Assembly: GCA_022708385.1 (NCBI GenBank)
Contig: JAKIYU010000044.1
Coordinates: forward strand, 1 to 13,504
Length of the DNA: 13,504 nt
Reading direction: 5' to 3'
From: Bacteroidota bacterium
Lineage (GTDB): Bacteria; Bacteroidota; Bacteroidia; Bacteroidales; PXBB01
Shown here one piece after another: positions 1 through 6,480 of the stretch (position 1 is its first letter; every line of letters starts with the position of its first letter). The notes under the pieces were generated by a model, which saw only the letters and a program-made list of their open reading frames with translations, searched no databases and was not told the origin of the DNA. Both the position numbers and the translations under genes were made by a program.

Positions 1-1254
1 ATTTATTGCTTCGGGACCTTGTTTCAGATGGAGGTCGGGTAAATTACCATCGTTAACATACAATGAAGCAGAAGATAAAAGGAAAATAGAATTGTTGTCC
101 TGCCCCGTGAGTGTTGACCACGCACCTGCCTGCAGGTCTGAAAAGGCATAGTCTAATGTGTTTGTAGAAATTATTCTTGTTGTGTCGTCGTTTTGAAAGA
201 TGTTGTAATTACCATGGTAGTTGGAAAAAACATCCATTTCAAAGGTAAGTCCACGGTTGTCGCCACCTGAGACAATAGTGTTATACATATTAAGTGTGCT
301 GGTGTTTGGATTTTCAATCCAAATTGTGTAGCCGCCACCGATAGCGTTGTGGAAAGTGCAGTAAAAGATATTGGCTACGGCTTGGCGTCCATCGTAGTCG
401 AGTTGTACAATAGAGTTGGCATTATAGCCTATGCAATTAATAAGAGTAACACTATCAGGCCAGAGCTTGTAAGCGCCATCGCCATCAATAATATCGTGGG
501 CTGAGCATTTATCGAGAAGAATGTTGTGCCCACTTATGTCGAAGCCATCAAATACGTCGTAAGTTTCGCAATTTCTGAAGGTGATATTTGACACATTGTA
601 ATGACCAAGTGCAAAGCCATCATTATTTGCCAGTGTTGACAGGCCGTGGTATGATTTGCAGTTGCTAATAAGTCCATTATAACAGGGTGTTCCGTTGGGT
701 TCGCACGAAAAGCCGAAGCCATCGCCGCCTGTACCTGAAGGGCCGAAGTTATACATGGTGCAGTTTTCAATAACAAAATCGTTTACGCCATCGCTCAAAC
801 TCAGGCAGTAAGGGCAGTCGTGAATTTTACAATTGACCACATTGACAAAGCCGATATTGCCATAAATCCATACATCGGTGTCGTTCCAGTGACTTACTTC
901 GAGATTGTTTAGAGAGATATAGACATGAGTTATCTGCAAGCCATTGTTTCCACTTACACCTGTTCCACTATGTACAGGATTTTCGCCGGGATAGCCACTT
1001 ATTACTATTTTGGCATTGGCTGTGCCGTCGCGTTGTGAGAATACCTGCTCATTATAAGCCCCTTCCCTGATGAAAACGGTATCACCCGGCTGGGCTTCAT
1101 CAAAACCTTTCTGAACAGTGCGCCAGGGGGAGGCATAAGAGCCGTTGTTTGTGTCGTTGCCATTAAGGGCTACATAGTAAGTTGCTGCATTCAGTTGGTT
1201 GCAGAAAAGAACGATTATCAGGATGCAGTGCCATGGAAATTTCTTTATAAACAT
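1..1254 (-). CDS. Exported right-handed parallel β-helix protein (3' end outside window)
   Basis: The frame is open from an ATG at 1254 to the window edge, giving 418 visible residues and no stop. The N-terminus is a signal peptide: Lys at 4-5, a hydrophobic stretch at about 10-19, and a likely signal peptidase I site after LNA (residue 23). The mature protein opens with the pattern found at the start of many secreted β-helix (DUF1565/pectate-lyase-like) proteins: YYVALNGNDTNNGS, then SPWRTVQKG and PGDTVFIREGAYNE (about residues 26-69). Asn-rich β-helix rungs follow (I/V-x-N-C repeats such as VVNCKIHDC, FRNCETYD, LINCIGYN). Substrate and function are unknown; polysaccharide binding or cleavage and adhesion are both possible. 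A T9SS sorting domain would lie outside the window. The gene follows corA by 73 bases on the same strand. A weak -7-like element, TATTTTTA (1276-1283, minus), lies in that gap. Confidence 0.85.
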   Translation of the reverse strand, partial: MFIKKFPWHCILIIVLFCNQLNAATYYVALNGNDTNNGSYASPWRTVQKGFDEAQPGDTVFIREGAYNEQVFSQRDGTANAKIVISGYPGENPVHSGTGVSGNNGLQITHVYISLNNLEVSHWNDTDVWIYGNIGFVNVVNCKIHDCPYCLSLSDGVNDFVIENCTMYNFGPSGTGGDGFGFSCEPNGTPCYNGLISNCKSYHGLSTLANNDGFALGHYNVSNITFRNCETYDVFDGFDISGHNILLDKCSAHDIIDGDGAYKLWPDSVTLINCIGYNANSIVQLDYDGRQAVANIFYCTFHNAIGGGYTIWIENPNTSTLNMYNTIVSGGDNRGLTFEMDVFSNYHGNYNIFQNDDTTRIISTNTLDYAFSDLQAGAWSTLTGQDNNSIFLLSSASLYVNDGNLPDLHLKQGPEAIN

Positions 1255-1327
1255 GTATTAAATGGATAAGAGATGTAAAAATACAGATGTTTGACTGAAA
1301 AAAATATTTTTTGTTAATATATAAGAA

Positions 1328-2419
1328 TTACAGCCAGTTTTTTCTTTTAAAAAGGAAGAGCATAAATCCAATCAGGAGTAATGAGAATCCCCAGAAGCCC
1401 CATGGGTACATCCATGTCATTTGAATTTCGGGGAAATGAACGAAATTCATTCCATATACGCCGGCAAGAAAGGTCAGGGGTATAAAAATAGTTGAGATTA
1501 TGGTAAGTACTTTCATAACCTGATTCATTTTATTACTGAGGCTTGAGAGATAAACATCGAGCATGCCAATGACCATATCGCGATATGATTCAATTGTGTC
1601 AATAATTTGAATGCTGTGGTCATACACATCGCGCAGGTAAACCATAGTTTCTTTACTGAAAATGCCGTTAACCTCGTGAAGTAGGTTATTGAGTATTTCG
1701 CGCAGCGGCCATATGGATTTGCGCATCAGTATTAGTTCCCTGCGTAGCCGGTGCAGGTTCTGAATGTCTTCTTTTGTGGGGTTGACAACAATACCATCTT
1801 CGAGTTCTTCGATATCAGTCCCGATTTTTTCGAGGATGATGAAATAGCTGTCCACCACAGCATCAATGAGCGCATAAGCGAGGTAGTCGCTGTTGCTGTT
1901 GCGTATTTTCTGTGCACCTTTGCGTAAACGGTCTTTGACGTTATCGAATACACTGCAAGGGGTTTCGCAGAAAGTGAGGATATAATTGCTGCCAAGTACG
2001 AAGCTTATCTGTTCGTTCGAAAGCTGCATAGAGGTCTCATCGTAATTAAAAATCCTCATGACAAAATACAGGTTATTATCGTAATCTTCGAACTTGGGGC
2101 GTTGGATGTTGTGTGTGATATCTTCAAGGATAAGGGGGTGGATGCTGAAATTTTTTCCGATTTTTTCAATCAGTTCTACTTTATGAATGCCATCCACAGT
2201 GAGCCATGAGATATGCGGGCTATTAAGCAGGCCTTGCAGATTGTCGGAGTTTTCGATCAGGGTTTCCTCAAAGAATTCCCCTTTATAGCTGAATAGTGAA
2301 ATCTTTACTTCAGCATTGTTATTGTTTCCTGTGTATAAGAGCGTTCCCGGTGCCATGCCGGCTTTTCGCGAAGATTTGTTAAGGGGCTTTACGGGGCGTT
2401 TGTTCCTTGATTTTTTCAA
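1328..2419 (-). CDS. corA: CorA family magnesium/cobalt transport channel
   Basis: This 363-residue inner-membrane protein closely resembles Thermotoga maritima CorA along its length, as I remember that sequence. Shared landmarks are the N-terminal PGTLLYTG, IHPLILEDI, QRPKFEDYDNNLYFV, the long helix with IWPLREILN, RDVYDHSIQIIDTIE and DVYLSSLSNKMNQVMKVLTII. The cytoplasmic funnel comes first. Two transmembrane helices lie at about 302-321 and 339-357, with the selectivity signature YGMNF at 322-326 just after TM1 and a basic C-terminus (KRKNWL). CorA proteins are homopentameric Mg2+ (also Co2+/Ni2+) channels gated by cytoplasmic Mg2+. The start chosen is TTG at 2417-2419. The next ATG would be residue 22, inside a segment that T. 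maritima CorA also has, and an in-frame stop lies 18 bases upstream of the TTG. No Shine-Dalgarno sequence is visible. The gene is transcribed away from the phosphate transport pair. Confidence 0.95.
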   Translation of the reverse strand: MKKSRNKRPVKPLNKSSRKAGMAPGTLLYTGNNNNAEVKISLFSYKGEFFEETLIENSDNLQGLLNSPHISWLTVDGIHKVELIEKIGKNFSIHPLILEDITHNIQRPKFEDYDNNLYFVMRIFNYDETSMQLSNEQISFVLGSNYILTFCETPCSVFDNVKDRLRKGAQKIRNSNSDYLAYALIDAVVDSYFIILEKIGTDIEELEDGIVVNPTKEDIQNLHRLRRELILMRKSIWPLREILNNLLHEVNGIFSKETMVYLRDVYDHSIQIIDTIESYRDMVIGMLDVYLSSLSNKMNQVMKVLTIISTIFIPLTFLAGVYGMNFVHFPEIQMTWMYPWGFWGFSLLLIGFMLFLFKRKNWL

Positions 2420-2756
2420 AACAGTAAAATAAATTATTTAGTTAATTAATTGGAGTTTCCTCAAAATTCATACGAGTAAATTAAAAAGTTCTTTTTTTTA
2501 TCATTATAAAGAGATTCCTTATAAAGTTTGCATCCAAAATGCGAACTTAGCGTTAAACCAAAAACACAAGACGCATATGGACACAAACTCAACGACAGTA
2601 AATCGTTTCAAGATGCAAGTTAATAAATTTTCGGGAATCTTAGCATTCATTTAACGAGAAAAAATAAAATATTTTTTATTTTTTTCATATACCAAGTGTT
2701 ATATTTACGCCTCGAAAATCGCAGTTAAATAAAGATATTATTTAAAAATATAGAAT
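2420..2756. promoter_or_regulatory. Divergent intergenic region between corA and the phosphate transport unit
   Basis: This 337-base AT-rich region has no convincing ORF or RNA gene. It must hold the promoters for both flanking genes. The best candidate for the plus-strand unit is TATATTTA at 2700-2707 (five of six defined positions of TAnnTTTG), about 50 bases before the ATG, with no clear TTTG at -33. For corA the best is GAATTTTG (minus, 2462-2469), also imperfect. The octamer TTATAAAG occurs twice as a direct repeat (2504-2511 and 2519-2526). No terminator is needed here and none is seen. Confidence 0.4.
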
Positions 2757-3404
2757 ATGAGATTTAATACTATTTTTCAGTACTTTGTCCCCAAGGACGA
2801 CAAGTTTACATCATTGTTCGAACAGGCAGCTTCCAATTTACTGGAAGCTACTGAACTGTTGAAAATTCTTGTGATAACCGATGATGTTGCCAAAAGAACC
2901 GAAATGGTTCAGAAAATAAAAGATTATGAAAAAAAAGGAGATGAATTTACTCATACCATTTTTGATGAGTTGAACAAAAACTTTATTACACCCTTCGACA
3001 GGGAGGATATCCAATCGCTTGCATCCTGTATTGATGATGTGCTTGATAACATCAACAGCGCATGTTTTAAAATTAAGCTGTACAAACCCAAGAAGCTTAC
3101 CAAAGAATTCGAGGAAATGTGTGAGTATCAGAATGAAAGCGCTAAAGAGATATTAAGAGCTGTAAAAGAGCTTAAAAATATTAAAAAGTCGAAACATATT
3201 CTTGATGCTTGTATAAATATAAATACACTCGAAAATCTAGCAGATGATTTATATCACAATTATCAGACTTATTTGTTTGAAAATGAAAAAGATGCCATAG
3301 AACTTATAAAAATGAAAGAAATCATACAGAATTTTGAGCGTGCAGTGGACTGTGCAGAAAATTGTGCAGATGTATTAAAGTCAATCATGATAAAAAACTC
3401 ATAG
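2757..3404 (+). CDS. DUF47 / PhoU-like Pit accessory protein
   Basis: The predicted 215-residue cytoplasmic protein is almost wholly helical and charged, as expected for the DUF47 (PhoU_div) family. Family-like segments are the opening MRFNTIFQYFVPKDDKFTSL, a KIKDYEKKGDEFTHTIFDELNKN-like helix, and TPFDREDIQSLASCIDDVLDNI at about residues 78-99, whose acidic residues fit the metal-binding helices of PhoU-like bundles. Members of this family are usually encoded directly before a PiT phosphate permease and are thought to modulate it. Here the stop codon (TAG, 3402-3404) lies two bases before the permease ATG, so the genes are almost certainly co-transcribed and probably translationally coupled. 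The ATG at 2757 is the only reasonable start. Confidence 0.92.
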   Translation: MRFNTIFQYFVPKDDKFTSLFEQAASNLLEATELLKILVITDDVAKRTEMVQKIKDYEKKGDEFTHTIFDELNKNFITPFDREDIQSLASCIDDVLDNINSACFKIKLYKPKKLTKEFEEMCEYQNESAKEILRAVKELKNIKKSKHILDACININTLENLADDLYHNYQTYLFENEKDAIELIKMKEIIQNFERAVDCAENCADVLKSIMIKNS

Positions 3405-3406
3405 TA

Positions 3407-4459
3407 ATGGCACTTCTGATTGTTATTATTATTCTGGCTCTTGCATTTGATTTGATTAACGGCTTTCACGATGCGGCAAATTCCATTGCAACCATTGTAT
3501 CAACAAAGGTTTTGTCTCCCGTTGCTGCTGTAGTTTGGGCTGCTTTTTTCAATGTGGTTGCCTATTTTATCTTCGAATTGAATATTGCCGATACCATATC
3601 CAAAACAGTTGATACAAAGATGATAAATCTGTTGGTAATATTTTGTGGTTTGTTTGCAGCTATTATATGGAACTTACTCACCTGGTATTATGGTATTCCG
3701 TCAAGCTCTTCGCATACGCTTATTGGTGGGTTTTCAGGAGCTGCCATTGCTTTTGGTGGTTTTTCGGTTGTGAATCTTCAAATTATTGCTAAAATAGCTG
3801 CATTCATATTTTTGGCTCCCTTAATCGGGATGATGATGTCATATTTTATCACCCTCATTATTTTGTGGAGCATGCGCAGAGTTAATCCCCACAAAGCCGA
3901 TAATTGGTTTAGAAGGGGTCAGTTGTTTTCTTCTGCGGCTTTTAGTATTGGACATGGAGGAAATGATGCACAAAAAGTTATGGGTATAATTGGCGCTGCT
4001 GTTTTAGTTTATCTTCATACAAATGGACTTGGGATTGACGACGTACCTTCATGGTTGCATGTTTCGATGACTGAAGTAAATGGTAAGATGCATTTATCAG
4101 TCCCTGTATGGGTACCTTTTGCTTGTTATACTGCAATAGCGAGTGGTACAATGATGGGGGGCTGGCGTATTGTGAAAACTATGGGGACCAAAATTACAAA
4201 AATTACTCCTTTAGAGGGTGTAGCGGCTGAGACAGGTGGCGCTGCTACATTATTTCTTACTGAATATCTAAAAATACCTGTTTCAACTACCCATACAATA
4301 ACAGGGAGTGTAATAGGCGTTGGAATTACCAAAGGACTTACCGCTGTTAAATGGGGGGTAACCATCCGTTTGCTTTGGGCCTGGATATTTACCATACCTA
4401 TCAGCGCTCTGCTGGGGGCTGTTTTCTTCTTTGTCTTTTCGTTGTTACAACTGATTTAA
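3407..4459 (+). CDS. pit: PiT family inorganic phosphate permease
   Basis: This 350-residue polytopic membrane protein carries the duplicated PiT signature. The first half has GFHDAANSIATIVSTKVLSP (residues 19-38) and IPSSSSHTLIGG (97-108). The second half has GHGGNDAQKVMGIIG (182-196) and IPVSTTHTITGSVIG (290-304). The family moves phosphate, often as a metal-phosphate complex, across the inner membrane using an ion gradient (H+ in bacterial Pit, Na+ in some relatives); which ion applies here cannot be read. I chose the ATG at 3407, which gives MALLIVIIILALAF as the first membrane helix. A longer frame from a TTG at 3362 would add 15 hydrophilic residues and overlap the DUF47 gene. It follows the accessory gene by two bases. 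No hairpin terminator is visible after the TAA, and the R-M controller region starts about 60 bases downstream. Confidence 0.95.
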   Translation: MALLIVIIILALAFDLINGFHDAANSIATIVSTKVLSPVAAVVWAAFFNVVAYFIFELNIADTISKTVDTKMINLLVIFCGLFAAIIWNLLTWYYGIPSSSSHTLIGGFSGAAIAFGGFSVVNLQIIAKIAAFIFLAPLIGMMMSYFITLIILWSMRRVNPHKADNWFRRGQLFSSAAFSIGHGGNDAQKVMGIIGAAVLVYLHTNGLGIDDVPSWLHVSMTEVNGKMHLSVPVWVPFACYTAIASGTMMGGWRIVKTMGTKITKITPLEGVAAETGGAATLFLTEYLKIPVSTTHTITGSVIGVGITKGLTAVKWGVTIRLLWAWIFTIPISALLGAVFFFVFSLLQLI

Positions 4460-4520
4460 TAACAAGCCAACGCTTCACAAAAGTCAAGAAACCCAAACAT
4501 TCTATCAAAATAACATTCAA

Positions 4521-4556
4521 ACTATACTTATAGTCCGTTGTATAATAAACTACAAT
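4521..4556 (+). promoter_or_regulatory. C-box operator of the R-M controller
   Basis: The sequence ACTTATAGTCCGT (4526-4538) is identical over 13 bases to the controller operator of Esp1396I as I remember it. It has the ACT-TAT-AGT dyad followed by the conserved GTCCGT linker. A second, weaker dyad, TGTA-N8-TACA (4539-4554), occupies the place of the right-hand site. The box covers the predicted -33 element of the promoter, as expected for autoregulation by a C protein dimer or tetramer. Confidence 0.8.
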
Positions 4557-4568
4557 TGTGCAATTTTG
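4537..4568 (+). promoter_or_regulatory. Promoter of the controller-endonuclease operon
   Basis: GTTG at 4537-4540, a 20-base spacer and CAATTTTG at 4561-4568 fit the Bacteroidota form TTTG-N19-21-TAnnTTTG with one mismatch in each element. Transcription should begin five to eight bases after the -7 element, on or beside the GTG at 4574, which predicts a leaderless message. The -7 element overlaps a perfect inverted repeat, GTGCAA-TT-TTGCAC (4558-4571). Confidence 0.55.
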
Positions 4569-4573
4569 CACTC

Positions 4574-4798
4574 GTGGACATAAAAGAAAAAATAGGAATA
4601 AGATTAAGAGAATTAAGAAAGCTAAAAGGTCTTAGTCAAGAAAAGTTTGCATTTGAATGTGAGCTTGATAGAACCTATATTGCAAGTATTGAGCAAGGGA
4701 AAAGAAATGTTTCTATTGCCAATATTGAAAAAATTGCAAAAGCACTGGATATGTCCGTTTACGAATTTTTTAAAACAGACATATTTGAAAATGATTAA
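4574..4798 (+). CDS. R-M controller (C) protein, XRE-type helix-turn-helix
   Basis: This 74-residue protein consists of a single Cro/XRE-type helix-turn-helix domain: VDIKEKIGIRLRELRKLKGLS, then QEKFAFECELDRTYIASIEQGKRNVSIANIEKIAKALDMSVYEFF. The recognition helix lies around DRTYIASIEQG (residues 32-42). Size, sequence and position match the C proteins of type II R-M systems. These bind C-boxes, first activating and then damping C and endonuclease expression so that methylation comes first. I chose the GTG at 4574 because it lies at the predicted transcription start and gives the usual short MDIKEKIG-like N-terminus. A TTG at 4538 would add 12 residues but lies within the operator. The gene overlaps the endonuclease start by eight bases (ATG at 4791, TAA at 4796), so the two are translationally coupled. 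Confidence 0.88.
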   Translation: MDIKEKIGIRLRELRKLKGLSQEKFAFECELDRTYIASIEQGKRNVSIANIEKIAKALDMSVYEFFKTDIFEND

Positions 4799-5363
4799 AG
4801 TAAATGATTTTGTAGTTTTGTTAAAAAAGACAAGTGGTATAGAAATTAATTCTGTCGGTTTTGTTGAAGATGTTAAAGGAAAAAGAGCCAAAGTTTTTTT
4901 TATTGGAAAATTAAAAGAAGTCGTTATAGACATTTCTCTGATTAAAATTTTAGATGTTACTAAGACTGGAAAACCACACAAATTTAAAATTTGCAATGTT
5001 TGTCATATTCTCAAAGAGGATTATAAAGATTTTGATATAAATCAAACTGATGCCTCTGGTAGAAAAACAACACGTCCAACTTGCATTGAATGTAGAAAAG
5101 CTATTGATGGAGTGGCATTAAAAACTTCCGAAAAGAAAAGAATGTTATCTGAAAAACCTGACATATTTTTTATTTGCCCAATATGTAAAAAAGCTTCTAT
5201 TCCTGGCGTGACTGCAAATCTGGTAATTGACCATAATCACGAAACAGGAAATGCAAGGACATGGATTTGCGATAGTTGTAACACAGGTCTTGGCCGTTTC
5301 AAAGACGACATTGAATTATTAAAAGACGCTATAAATTACCTAAAAAAATATAAGAAAATTTAA
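4791..5363 (+). CDS. Hpy99I-like ββα-Me (endonuclease VII fold) restriction endonuclease
   Basis: The protein has 190 residues. Residues 1-60 are β-rich and charged, like a small barrel. Two zinc repeats follow: C68-x2-C71...C98-x2-C101 and C129-x2-C132...C160-x2-C163. Only the second has the active site, VIDHNHETG with D147 and H148 plus N164 just after the last Cys (CNTGLGRFKDD), the recombination endonuclease VII pattern. In Hpy99I (CGWCG, cut with 5-nt 3' overhangs) the reported layout is a β-barrel plus two β4α2 zinc repeats with Asp148, His149 and Asn165 catalytic, so this is very probably the same family. The first repeat has no DH and would be for DNA recognition. Start: ATG at 4791, overlapping the controller gene; a TTG upstream at 4647 lies inside that gene and is unlikely. 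The target sequence cannot be deduced. The end overlaps the methyltransferase stop tail to tail. Confidence 0.88.
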   Translation: MIKVNDFVVLLKKTSGIEINSVGFVEDVKGKRAKVFFIGKLKEVVIDISLIKILDVTKTGKPHKFKICNVCHILKEDYKDFDINQTDASGRKTTRPTCIECRKAIDGVALKTSEKKRMLSEKPDIFFICPICKKASIPGVTANLVIDHNHETGNARTWICDSCNTGLGRFKDDIELLKDAINYLKKYKKI

Positions 5364-6154
5364 AAAAGTTCTTGAGGCATCATTTCCAATCTTTTTATTG
5401 ATAATTCTGTATATTCTTTGGATATTTCCATGCCAAGATAATTTCGTTTATTTAGTTTTGCCATTTTGCAAGTTGTTCCGGAACCACACATTGGGTCAAA
5501 AACCAAATCGCCTTCGTTTGTCCAAGATAAAATATGGTCATGGGCTAATTTTTCAGGGAAAATAGCCGGATGTTGAAAGGCTATTTTGTCATTGGTTGAA
5601 CCCCCAAGCCCGACAGCATAACTCCAAATATTAGTCAAAGTTTTTTCTTCTTTTAATTCGCCAACGACTTTTTTATTAATTCCATCGGCTTTTTTGTTTG
5701 TGACTAATTTTTCTATACCGTGTCTTGCTGTTTTTGTTTTTAAAGGGTTGAATGTATTAACTTTTTCTTTTGAAAAGACAAACATAAATTCATAGCAATT
5801 TGTATATGCATTTGAACGCATAAACGGCGTGTTTTTCTTTTGGTAAATCATTATATCGTGTACATTAAACCCAACTTCCTGAAAATATATGCATTGTTTA
5901 AAACTAGTTAAAGTGCGGTCGCCATTTTTGATCTTATCCCCTACAACCCAAACAACAACACCTCCTTTTTTCATTACGCGAAATAATTCTTTAGCAATAT
6001 TTTCAAAATCAAAATGAAATCCGTTATAGTTTCGCAAATCGTCATATGGGGGAGAAGTAACAACTAAATTAATACATTCATTGGGTAGTTCCTTCATCCC
6101 TTCAAGACAATCAACATTGTAAATATTGTTTATTTCAAAATTTCCAAGTTTCAT
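5360..6154 (-). CDS. Site-specific DNA methyltransferase (β-type amino-methyltransferase)
   Basis: The 264-residue enzyme has the catalytic motif IV TSPPYDDLRNY (SPPY at 34-37) before the S-adenosylmethionine motif I FDPMCGSGTT (219-228). That order defines the β group (N6A_N4_Mtase). Other expected parts are GGVVVWVVGD (64-73), the HPAIFPEKLAHDHI segment (195-208, motif X region) and NYLGMEIS (238-245). The enzyme transfers a methyl group to an exocyclic amino group of A (m6A) or C (m4C). A Ser/Thr before PPY is commoner in m4C enzymes, but this does not settle the base. As partner of the neighbouring endonuclease it should protect the same target. No separate specificity domain of great size is present. 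The ATG at 6154 follows a consensus -7 element by about 20 bases. The gene converges on the endonuclease gene and shares TTAA (5360-5363) with its stop. Confidence 0.92.
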   Translation of the reverse strand: MKLGNFEINNIYNVDCLEGMKELPNECINLVVTSPPYDDLRNYNGFHFDFENIAKELFRVMKKGGVVVWVVGDKIKNGDRTLTSFKQCIYFQEVGFNVHDIMIYQKKNTPFMRSNAYTNCYEFMFVFSKEKVNTFNPLKTKTARHGIEKLVTNKKADGINKKVVGELKEEKTLTNIWSYAVGLGGSTNDKIAFQHPAIFPEKLAHDHILSWTNEGDLVFDPMCGSGTTCKMAKLNKRNYLGMEISKEYTELSIKRLEMMPQELF

Positions 6155-6174
6155 TTTTAATAATATTTAGAATG

Positions 6175-6182
6175 CAAAGATA
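6175..6182 (-). promoter_or_regulatory. -7 element of the methyltransferase promoter
   Basis: On the minus strand TATCTTTG matches the Bacteroidota TAnnTTTG consensus exactly and lies 20 bases before the methyltransferase ATG. The -33 position (about 6202-6206) has no TTTG; a TTTG occurs only 11 bases upstream. The -33 region is instead filled by a C-box-like sequence, so the promoter may be weak or controller-dependent. Confidence 0.55.
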
Positions 6183-6200
6183 ATGAAATTTTTCAAATTG

Positions 6201-6218
6201 ATACTCATAATCTACAAT
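6201..6218 (+). promoter_or_regulatory. Putative second C-box at the methyltransferase promoter
   Basis: ATACTCATAATC (6201-6212) matches ATACTTATAGTC of the C gene operator (4524-4535) at 10 of 12 positions, and the next bases, CTACAAT (6212-6218), repeat the CTACAAT at 4550-4556. It covers the -33 region of the methyltransferase promoter, where bound controller would block RNA polymerase. In Esp1396I the controller also represses its methyltransferase, so the arrangement is plausible. Confidence 0.5.
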
Positions 6219-6278
6219 AAAAAACAAATATTCGGATAAAAGGCATGCATAATTTTACGACAAAAAACTAAATCTTTT

Positions 6279-6449
6279 ATGACAGAAAAATGGAATGACA
6301 TTAATGAAAGCTATCTTAAACCATTAACAGACAGGAATAACGCCCAGTTGCTAACAAGCTGCGGGTTTCAGCGGCTGGGACATCTTTTTTTTAATTTTTT
6401 GTGGTTAATTGTAACCTTTTGTATCTTTGTGAGTACGTTGATGGGTTAA
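6279..6449 (+). CDS. Small hypothetical ORF, possibly a gene remnant
   Basis: The ATG at 6279 opens a 56-codon frame ending with TAA at 6447-6449. The first 20 residues (MTEKWNDINESYLKPLTDRN) look like real protein. The rest runs into the palindromic element and becomes a hydrophobic stretch (HLFFNFLWLIVTFCIFV) translated from its T-rich loop. No ribosome binding site or clear promoter is seen. It may be the start of a gene cut off by insertion of the palindrome, or chance. I do not recognise a family. Confidence 0.25.
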   Translation: MTEKWNDINESYLKPLTDRNNAQLLTSCGFQRLGHLFFNFLWLIVTFCIFVSTLMG

Positions 6450-6472
6450 GTGCCGCTGAAAGCCCTAGCAGC
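6358..6472. repeat. Palindromic element with promoter in its loop
   Basis: The left arm (6358-6375) is GCTGC-GGG-TTTCAGCGGC. The right arm (6452-6472) is its reverse complement except for three extra bases. The 76-base loop is T-rich and contains a consensus promoter reading rightward. A smaller imperfect inverted repeat, CCCAG...CTGGG, is nested around the left arm (about 6343-6379). It looks like a short mobile or structured RNA element and not like a simple terminator, because the loop is long and the T-tract lies inside it. No integron attC core (RYYYAAC...GTTRRRY) was found. Confidence 0.55.
6398..6429 (+). promoter_or_regulatory. Consensus Bacteroidota promoter inside the palindromic element
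   Basis: TTTG (6398-6401), a 20-base spacer and TATCTTTG (6422-6429) match both promoter elements without a mismatch. Transcription would start near 6435-6437, copy the right arm of the palindrome and run antisense into the 3' end of the EEP gene. No plus-strand gene follows, so the product would be a non-coding or antisense RNA, or the promoter is a relic carried by the element. Confidence 0.5.
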
Positions 6473-6480
6473 CGGAACGT

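Larger units (their letters stand above)
4468..6351. mobile_element. Candidate transferred R-M cassette
   Basis: A self-contained controller-endonuclease-methyltransferase module lies between housekeeping transport genes and a T9SS gene cluster. By eye it is much more AT-rich than the PiT and β-helix genes beside it. The octamer TAACAAGC occurs directly after the PiT stop codon (4460-4467) and again in the palindromic region on the right (6352-6359), in direct orientation. That could be a target duplication, but an 8-base match between two such regions is not rare by chance. No transposase, integrase or tRNA end is present, so the edges are guesses. Confidence 0.3.
6155..6480. other. Region between methyltransferase and EEP genes
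   Basis: This 326-base stretch holds, from left to right, the methyltransferase promoter and its C-box-like site (6175-6218), AT-rich sequence without evident signals (6219-6278), a dubious small ORF (6279-6449), and the palindromic element with an internal plus-strand promoter (6358-6472). No tRNA or other recognisable RNA gene is present. Confidence 0.6.

Noticed and set aside
3362..3406. Longer PiT start at a TTG
   Set aside because: It would overlap the DUF47 gene by 43 bases and add a hydrophilic leader. The ATG at 3407 begins directly with the first membrane helix.
4558..4571. GTGCAA-TT-TTGCAC as the main controller operator
   Set aside because: It is a perfect inverted repeat on the -7 element and may matter, but the match to known C-boxes lies at 4526-4538. 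I keep it as a secondary curiosity.
4647..4790. N-terminal extension of the endonuclease
   Set aside because: This stretch is the controller gene read in another frame. The ATG at 4791 gives a natural MIKVNDFVVLL start and an eight-base coupling overlap.
6343..6480. Integron attC site
   Set aside because: The folded region resembles one in outline, but the RYYYAAC and GTTRRRY core boxes are absent on both strands and no integrase gene is present.
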